From CAZPAN01 sp964581165 (GTDB lineage Bacteria; Actinomycetota; Coriobacteriia; Coriobacteriales; CADBOM01), in assembly GCA_964581165.1 (NCBI GenBank), contig CAZOMM010000064.1:1-10127 (forward strand): a DNA stretch of 10,127 nt. The letters run 5' to 3'. This document shows positions 6,901 to 10,127 of the stretch, one piece after another. The notes beneath the pieces are model-generated. The model was given only the letters and a program-made list of their open reading frames with translations. It did not search any database and had not been told where the DNA came from. The position numbers were made by a program, and so were the translations under genes. Numbering within the stretch: the first letter of the stretch is position 1; every line of letters begins with the position of its first letter.

Positions 6901-7320
6901 ATGATTAGAGAAATTGTTAAAGACACGGAGTTTTTGTCTCAGCCCTGCGAGCCGGCCACAGCAGAAGATGCAGATATTGCCCAAGATTTACTAGACACAA
7001 TGGAATCGCTGGGCAACAACTGCGCCTGCCTTGCTGCAAATCAAATTGGATTCAACAAGGCTATCATTGCCTATGAGTACGACGGCAGATATTACGTGAT
7101 GTTTAATCCAGTAATAGAAAAATCAGCGATTGCCTTTAAGGCCATAGAAAACTGTCTTTCTCTAGAGGGAGAAAACGAAGTTCGTCGTTATAGGCGAATT
7201 ACTGTTTCTTACGAGATATTAGAGGACGGAAAACTGCTTCCTCGAAAGCGTAAGATGCAAGAGTGGAATGCAGAGGTCGTCCAACACGCAATAGATCATT
7301 GCAATGGAGTGCTTATTTAA
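6901..7320 (+). CDS. def: Peptide deformylase homologue, short type, with altered HExxH motif
   Basis: Peptide deformylase removes the formyl group from nascent N-termini using a metal held by one Cys and two His. This 139-residue protein belongs to the short type seen in clostridia and bifidobacteria, beginning MIREIVKDTEFLSQP and ending at the motif-3 region. Motif 1 is CLAANQIG (43-50, Gln48 kept), motif 2 is ENCLS (Cys85 kept, usual EGCLS), and motif 3 is QHAIDH (128-133), where His129 and His133 remain but the catalytic Glu is Ala130 (GCA instead of GAA). The metal site is therefore complete but the general base is missing. The ATG at 6901 follows an AGGAAG site 5 nt upstream. It stands alone between two repeat-rich intergenic stretches, with no fmt neighbour in view. 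It may be a degenerate or repurposed paralogue, or a lineage-specific variant. Confidence 0.85.
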   Translation: MIREIVKDTEFLSQPCEPATAEDADIAQDLLDTMESLGNNCACLAANQIGFNKAIIAYEYDGRYYVMFNPVIEKSAIAFKAIENCLSLEGENEVRRYRRITVSYEILEDGKLLPRKRKMQEWNAEVVQHAIDHCNGVLI

Positions 7321-7330
7321 AGATTTACTG

Positions 7331-7352
7331 CAGACTCGCTTCAGACTCGCTT
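7331..7352 (+). repeat. 11-bp tandem duplication after def
   Basis: CAGACTCGCTT occurs twice without a break (7331-7341 and 7342-7352), just downstream of the def stop. Confidence 0.9.
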
Positions 7353-7396
7353 AAGTCATCGAAGTACGCAACACAGTATTGAAGCGATTATCTGGT

Positions 7397-7551
7397 GGGT
7401 GCGCAGAAGCCGCGCTGGGCTCAGACAGTCCTCGCTCGCGCTTTTTGTTCTACATAACAAGCTTTTACTTGGGTGAACTTAATTTTAGAAAGATTTTTCT
7501 AAATGTTTTCGCTCGCTGCGGAACTCGCCAGCACCGGCATTCTGCGCACCC
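7397..7551. repeat. 12-bp inverted repeat pair
   Basis: GGGTGCGCAGAA at 7397-7408 is the exact reverse complement of TTCTGCGCACCC at 7540-7551, with 131 nt between the arms. It could close a long-range RNA stem or be the ends of a small decayed element; no transposase-like frame lies between. Confidence 0.6.
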
Positions 7552-7658
7552 TTTGTTGAGAGGCTACCGTTGTTGAGTGCTTCTAACACGGTTATAGCTG
7601 TATCAAAGCACTGTTGACAGATTGCCGGGTGGGCGAGATACACAGAAGCCGCGCTGGG
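7404..7658 (+). repeat. Dispersed 16-bp direct repeat
   Basis: CAGAAGCCGCGCTGGG occurs at 7404-7419 and again at 7643-7658. Both copies are preceded within about 20 nt by a similar G-rich stretch (TGGTGGGTGCG, CCGGGTGGGCG) and followed at different distances by a CTACATAA/TTACATAA-like sequence. This suggests an old duplication of a longer segment. Confidence 0.7.
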
Positions 7659-7814
7659 GAAATTACTTTACATAAGATATATTATCAGACATTTATCTTT
7701 TGAATTTTGAATCCTACCTCGCAAGTATCCTCACAATTCTGCTTTAACACAGAGAAATCTTATTGACCTATACTTAGGAGGCTGCATTCAGTACGAGCTT
7801 TTACTGAGTCTTAG

Positions 7815-7842
7815 TGCTTTTACATATTTGCTTTTACATATT
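7815..7842 (+). repeat. 14-bp tandem duplication in the cooC leader
   Basis: TGCTTTTACATATT is repeated exactly at 7815-7828 and 7829-7842. Each copy contains a TTTACA hexamer like a sigma70 -35 element. Confidence 0.9.
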
Positions 7843-7848
7843 TATATA
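7819..7848 (+). promoter_or_regulatory. Candidate sigma70 promoter for cooC
   Basis: TTTACA at 7819-7824 and TATATA at 7843-7848 are separated by 18 nt, in an AT-rich stretch about 80 nt before the cooC ATG. A second possible -10, TATACT at 7769-7774, with TTAACA 19 nt upstream, is a weaker alternative. Confidence 0.4.
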
Positions 7849-7926
7849 AGCACCGATGTATCTAAGCACTGAGGCTCAGCTTTTTCAGCTTTCTATCTAA
7901 AGACTCAACTTGATTAGGAGCATCTA

Positions 7927-8703
7927 ATGAAAATTGCAGTTTCTGGAAAAGGCGGAGTTGGTAAATCAACCGTTGCTGCATGCATTGCACGAATGCTTGC
8001 AGACAACGGAGAAAAAGTTCTTGCACTCGATGCAGATTCCGATGCAAATCTTGCTAGCGCCTTTGGAGTCACAGACGAGCAGCAAGAACAGATTGTTCCG
8101 ATGGTTTATCGCACAGGACTCATTGAAGAGCGCACCGGTGCCAAAACAGGCGTTATGGGTCAAATGTTTACATTGAATCCTAAAGTAGACGATTTGATGG
8201 AAAAGTTTGGTGTAGATGTAAATGGCGTTTCTTTGATGGTTCTAGGAGCTGCAAATAGAGGCGGCGGCGGATGTGCCTGCCCAGAGAACACTTTTTTAAA
8301 GTGCATTGTGGATGATCTTGTCCTAAATAAAAACGAAACTCTAATTATGGACATGGAAGCCGGTGTTGAGCATCTAGGTCGCGCCACAGCTCAGGCCGTA
8401 GATGTTTTGATAGTTGTTGTAGAACCCGGCAAGAGATCCCTAGAATGCGCAGATTTAATCGAAAAAATGTCTGCTGAGATTGGTATCAAAAATCTTCTAT
8501 ATGTGTGCAATAAAGTTACCTCAGCCGATGATGAGGACTTTCTAAACAAAGAGCTAGAGGGCCGAAAAATCGCCACAATGCTCCCCTTTAGTGACAATGT
8601 TAGAACCGCAGACAGAGATGGGCTTTGCCCTTACGACAGGCTCGACGACGATGAAAAGGCTCGTTATGAGCAAATACTAAAAGCCCTTAAAGCTCTTAAA
8701 TAG
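7927..8703 (+). CDS. cooC: CooC-type carbon monoxide dehydrogenase nickel-insertion ATPase
   Basis: CooC is a cytoplasmic P-loop ATPase of the MinD/NifH (SIMIBI) class that uses ATP to load nickel into the carbon monoxide dehydrogenase C-cluster; the related AcsF serves acetyl-CoA synthase. The deviant Walker A motif SGKGGVGKST spans residues 6-15, followed by ALDADSDANLASAFG with Asp35 and Asp37. The metal-binding CxC pair is GGGGCACPEN with Cys116 and Cys118, a family hallmark at the dimer interface. The Walker B-like segment is LIMDMEAGVEHLGRAT, then VVVEPGKRSLE and the VCNKV nucleotide-base motif. The 258-residue length is typical. The ATG has AGGAG 6 nt upstream. The C-terminus LKALKALK is a 9-bp repeat. 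No CODH gene is in view; the convergent redox genes may belong to the same metabolism. AcsF is the main alternative. Confidence 0.9.
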   Translation: MKIAVSGKGGVGKSTVAACIARMLADNGEKVLALDADSDANLASAFGVTDEQQEQIVPMVYRTGLIEERTGAKTGVMGQMFTLNPKVDDLMEKFGVDVNGVSLMVLGAANRGGGGCACPENTFLKCIVDDLVLNKNETLIMDMEAGVEHLGRATAQAVDVLIVVVEPGKRSLECADLIEKMSAEIGIKNLLYVCNKVTSADDEDFLNKELEGRKIATMLPFSDNVRTADRDGLCPYDRLDDDEKARYEQILKALKALK

Positions 8704-8802
8704 ATTGCTGGGAAAACTCCCAACACAAACTTCACAAACTTCCAGCAACCCCAGCACAAAGCACAACGTACAAACAACGTACAAACCACACACAACAAAT
8801 AC
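8704..8802 (+). repeat. CA-rich intergenic with short tandem repeats
   Basis: The top strand is strikingly rich in A and C and poor in G and T. It contains a 9-bp tandem (ACAAACTTC at 8725-8733 and 8734-8742) and an 11-bp tandem (ACAACGTACAA at 8763-8773 and 8774-8784). No gene is seen. A C-rich, G-poor transcript downstream of cooC would suit Rho loading, but this is inference. Confidence 0.6.
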
Positions 8803-8847
8803 AACAACCCGGATGCTATCTAAAATCAACATCCGGGTTGTTTGTTT
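8803..8847. terminator. Bidirectional intrinsic terminator between convergent genes
   Basis: A 13-bp perfect stem pairs 8803-8815 (AACAACCCGGATG) with 8830-8842 (CATCCGGGTTGTT) around a 14-nt loop. The right side continues as TTTGTTT on the + strand, giving a U-rich tail for cooC. The left side is A-rich (AACAAATACAA), giving a weaker U-rich tail for the - strand operon, whose last stop is at 8888. Confidence 0.9.
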
Positions 8848-8887
8848 ATGTGAGCAGCTCATCCCCCTTGACTCTAGCCTATTTGCT

Positions 8888-9655
8888 CTATTTGTAAGGC
8901 CAGGCCCCTTCCATCTGCTTAGCTACAGAAACTCTCCTGCAAGATTCACAAAGAGTTTGAACTTCGGTGCCAGCAACAGAGCTTGCACGCTTTAGGGTCT
9001 CAACAGATCCAATGACAGCTCCGCAGCATTCACAATGAGCTACTTCAAAATCTCTATGCCAAATGCTAATGGTCTCGTCAGACGAGCTGTATTCAATGGC
9101 ATTGGTTGGACACACATTAGCGCAGCTCAAGCAGCCTAAGCAATCCAAAGACTCTTCATCGTATGGAGTGGCAACTCGCTTATCAGTTCCTCTAAGAATT
9201 GTGGAGATCGCTCCTGAACCCATCGCGTTGCAAGCTTGCACGCAAAGGCCGCACAGAACACACTTTTCTCCGTCGATGCTTATCAACGAAGCAAGATCAA
9301 AGCCCTCAGGTGCATCTGAATCACAAAGATCAGCAAGGTTTGTTGCCTCGGGTGCTCTCTGTGTTAAAAGCATTGTGATAATCGATCTCTCTTCACGGAT
9401 TTTTTCCGAATTGGTGAGAACTTCACAAGGCCCATCTACGGGATAAACACAAGATGCAACAACCTTAGAGCGACCTCTGCTGTCTATGACTTCAACAATG
9501 CAAACCCTGCAGCAAGCTGTGTGATCATCAAAGGCATCAAATCTGCAAAGAACTGGTATAAAGATTCCATTACGCTTGGCAATGTCATAGATATACTCGC
9601 CTTGTTCGCAGACACACTCTTTGCCATCTATCGTGATAGAGAACTTCTCGCTCAT
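8888..9655 (-). CDS. NuoG/HydA N-terminus-like iron-sulfur protein (HoxU-like) with [2Fe-2S] and two [4Fe-4S] motifs
   Basis: This 255-residue protein resembles the electron-transfer part of NuoG, HoxU and HydA, which passes electrons between a NuoF-like flavoprotein and a catalytic partner. Residues 1-80 form a plant-type [2Fe-2S] ferredoxin domain with Cys37, Cys49, Cys52 and Cys69 (CX11CX2CX16C). The His-Cys3 [4Fe-4S] motif expected next in HydA/HoxU is absent: MLLTQRAPEATNLADLCDS has one cysteine. Two CX2CX2CX3C motifs follow (132-142 and 172-182). The tail has HCECCG (207-212) and LCESCRR (235-241), which may form a zinc-ribbon-like fold. There is no hydrogenase H-cluster domain, so it is not a hydrogenase itself. 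ATG 9655 has GGAGG 5 nt upstream and overlaps the NuoF-like stop by 4 bp. Possible complexes are a bifurcating hydrogenase, an NAD-linked formate dehydrogenase or a transhydrogenase; the deciding genes lie to the right. Confidence 0.85.
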   Translation of the reverse strand: MSEKFSITIDGKECVCEQGEYIYDIAKRNGIFIPVLCRFDAFDDHTACCRVCIVEVIDSRGRSKVVASCVYPVDGPCEVLTNSEKIREERSIITMLLTQRAPEATNLADLCDSDAPEGFDLASLISIDGEKCVLCGLCVQACNAMGSGAISTILRGTDKRVATPYDEESLDCLGCLSCANVCPTNAIEYSSSDETISIWHRDFEVAHCECCGAVIGSVETLKRASSVAGTEVQTLCESCRRVSVAKQMEGAWPYK

Positions 9656-10127
9656 GAGGCCCTCCTCTCTGTGATGATGGCATCAAAGCGGCACCTATCT
9701 CTACAGCTTCCGCAGGCGATGCACTTGTTCGCATCTATCACATGTGCTTGCTTGCGCTCGCCAGAAATGGCATCAACAGCGCATGCCTTGGTGCAGGCAC
9801 CACAGCCAGTGCAAAGATCTGGATCGATGGCAAAAGTGGTGAGGTTCGCGCAAACTCCTGCGGGGCAGCTATGACCTTTAATATGTGCCTCGTACTCTTC
9901 TCTAAAGAATTTGATGGTAGTCAGCACAGGATTTGCTGCAGTTTTACCAAGGGCACAAAGCGAAGCATCTTCCATCATATGCCCGAGTTTTTCGAGCATC
10001 TCGACATCGCCTTCTTGACCTTCGCCATCGCAGATTCTTGTGAGTATTCCACGCATCTGGCGCAGTCCCTCGCGGCATGGAGTGCACTTGCCGCAGCTTT
10101 CCTCGCACAAAAAGTCTGTGTAGTACC
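9652..10127 (-). CDS. NuoF/HydB/HoxF-like flavoprotein subunit, C-terminal part (start outside window)
   Basis: NuoF-type subunits oxidise or reduce NAD(P) with FMN and pass electrons through a [4Fe-4S] cluster. The frame is open to the right edge and reads YYTDFLCEESCGKCTPCREG, so the TTG at 10110 is internal. ESCGKCTPCREG with a downstream LCALGK cysteine is the N3-type [4Fe-4S] site. The C-terminal extension KGHSCPAGVC is followed by two ferredoxin motifs, CTGCGACTKAC and CIACGSCRDRC. This extension is typical of HydB-like subunits of multimeric hydrogenases and NAD-linked formate dehydrogenases, and not of respiratory NuoF. The flavin and NADH-binding domains, and any N-terminal thioredoxin-like domain, lie outside the window. 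The stop overlaps the next ATG (ATGA), showing co-translation with the [2Fe-2S] protein. Confidence 0.93.
   Translation of the reverse strand, partial: YYTDFLCEESCGKCTPCREGLRQMRGILTRICDGEGQEGDVEMLEKLGHMMEDASLCALGKTAANPVLTTIKFFREEYEAHIKGHSCPAGVCANLTTFAIDPDLCTGCGACTKACAVDAISGERKQAHVIDANKCIACGSCRDRCRFDAIITERRAS

Larger units (their letters stand above)
7321..7926 (+). other. 606-bp intergenic region without a convincing gene
   Basis: No frame here has a start with a ribosome site and a recognisable product. The region holds an 11-bp tandem repeat, a 12-bp inverted repeat, a dispersed 16-bp direct repeat, a 14-bp tandem repeat, a 9-bp tandem repeat (CAGCTTTTT/CAGCTTTCT at 7877-7894) and a CTGAG-G-CTCAG mini-palindrome at about 7869-7879. 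The left half is GC-richer and the right half clearly AT-rich, as expected for the cooC promoter side. A sigma70-like TTGACA at 7614-7619 with GATACA 17 nt later is a weak promoter candidate. No T-loop-like sequence of a tRNA is seen. Confidence 0.7.

Noticed and set aside
7379..7576. 65-codon + frame in the def-cooC intergenic region, starting at TTG
   Set aside because: No ribosome site before the TTG, no recognisable sequence, and it runs through the repeated and inverted-repeat segments.
8705..8995. 96-codon + frame after cooC
   Set aside because: It reads through the CA-rich spacer, the terminator hairpin and then antisense to the [2Fe-2S] gene; composition is low-complexity Thr/Asn/Pro.
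10108..10110. TTG as the start of the NuoF-like gene
   Set aside because: The frame continues upstream to the window edge with family-like sequence (YYTDFLCEESCGKC), so the gene is partial and the TTG codes for leucine.

Overview
This window looks like a draft-assembly scaffold from an anaerobic bacterium of moderate GC content. The main evidence for anaerobic life is a CooC-type nickel-insertion ATPase, which serves carbon monoxide dehydrogenase or acetyl-CoA synthase. It faces a convergent pair of flavin/iron-sulfur electron-transfer subunits of the NuoF and HydA-N-terminus (HoxU-like) kind. GTG and TTG starts are common, each with a good AGGAGG-like ribosome site. The short peptide deformylase type and the electron-transfer genes fit Clostridia or anaerobic Actinomycetota (Coriobacteriia). 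I lean to the latter, but the sequence alone does not settle it.

Layout, left to right. (1) Positions 1-2127, + strand: an NAD-biosynthesis operon, nadB (5' end outside the window), nadC and a NiaR-type repressor. The repressor runs into a run of exactly 100 N (2128-2227), a scaffold gap of unknown true size. (2) Positions 2228-2470: sequence after the gap with one unassigned open frame. (3) Positions 2471-6710: guaB (IMP dehydrogenase, GMP synthesis) and leuS (leucyl-tRNA synthetase), separated by an unusual stop-codon-rich array of about 10-bp repeats. (4) Positions 6901-7320: a short peptide-deformylase homologue whose HExxH glutamate is replaced by alanine. (5) Positions 7321-7926: about 600 bp without a convincing gene, holding several direct and inverted repeats and a plausible promoter. 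(6) Positions 7927-8703: cooC, closed by a strong bidirectional terminator. (7) Positions 8888-10127, - strand: a [2Fe-2S]/2[4Fe-4S] protein translationally coupled to the C-terminal part of a NuoF-like subunit that continues beyond the right edge.

How the genes work together: nadB and nadC turn aspartate (via iminoaspartate and, with NadA, quinolinate) into nicotinate mononucleotide, and the repressor probably senses NAD-pathway status. guaB, leuS and def are housekeeping genes. cooC and the NuoF/HoxU-like pair point to CO or acetyl-CoA pathway metabolism with NAD(P)H-linked electron transfer.

The most unusual things are: (a) pervasive short tandem duplications of 9-15 bp, in frame inside genes and out of frame between them, including arrays that start at stop codons; (b) the deformylase with a lost catalytic glutamate; (c) an IMP dehydrogenase of the Tritrichomonas foetus type, collinear with that enzyme at every catalytic position I could check; (d) a HydA/HoxU-like protein lacking the usual His-Cys3 cluster motif. 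I see no CRISPR array, insertion sequence, tRNA or rRNA.
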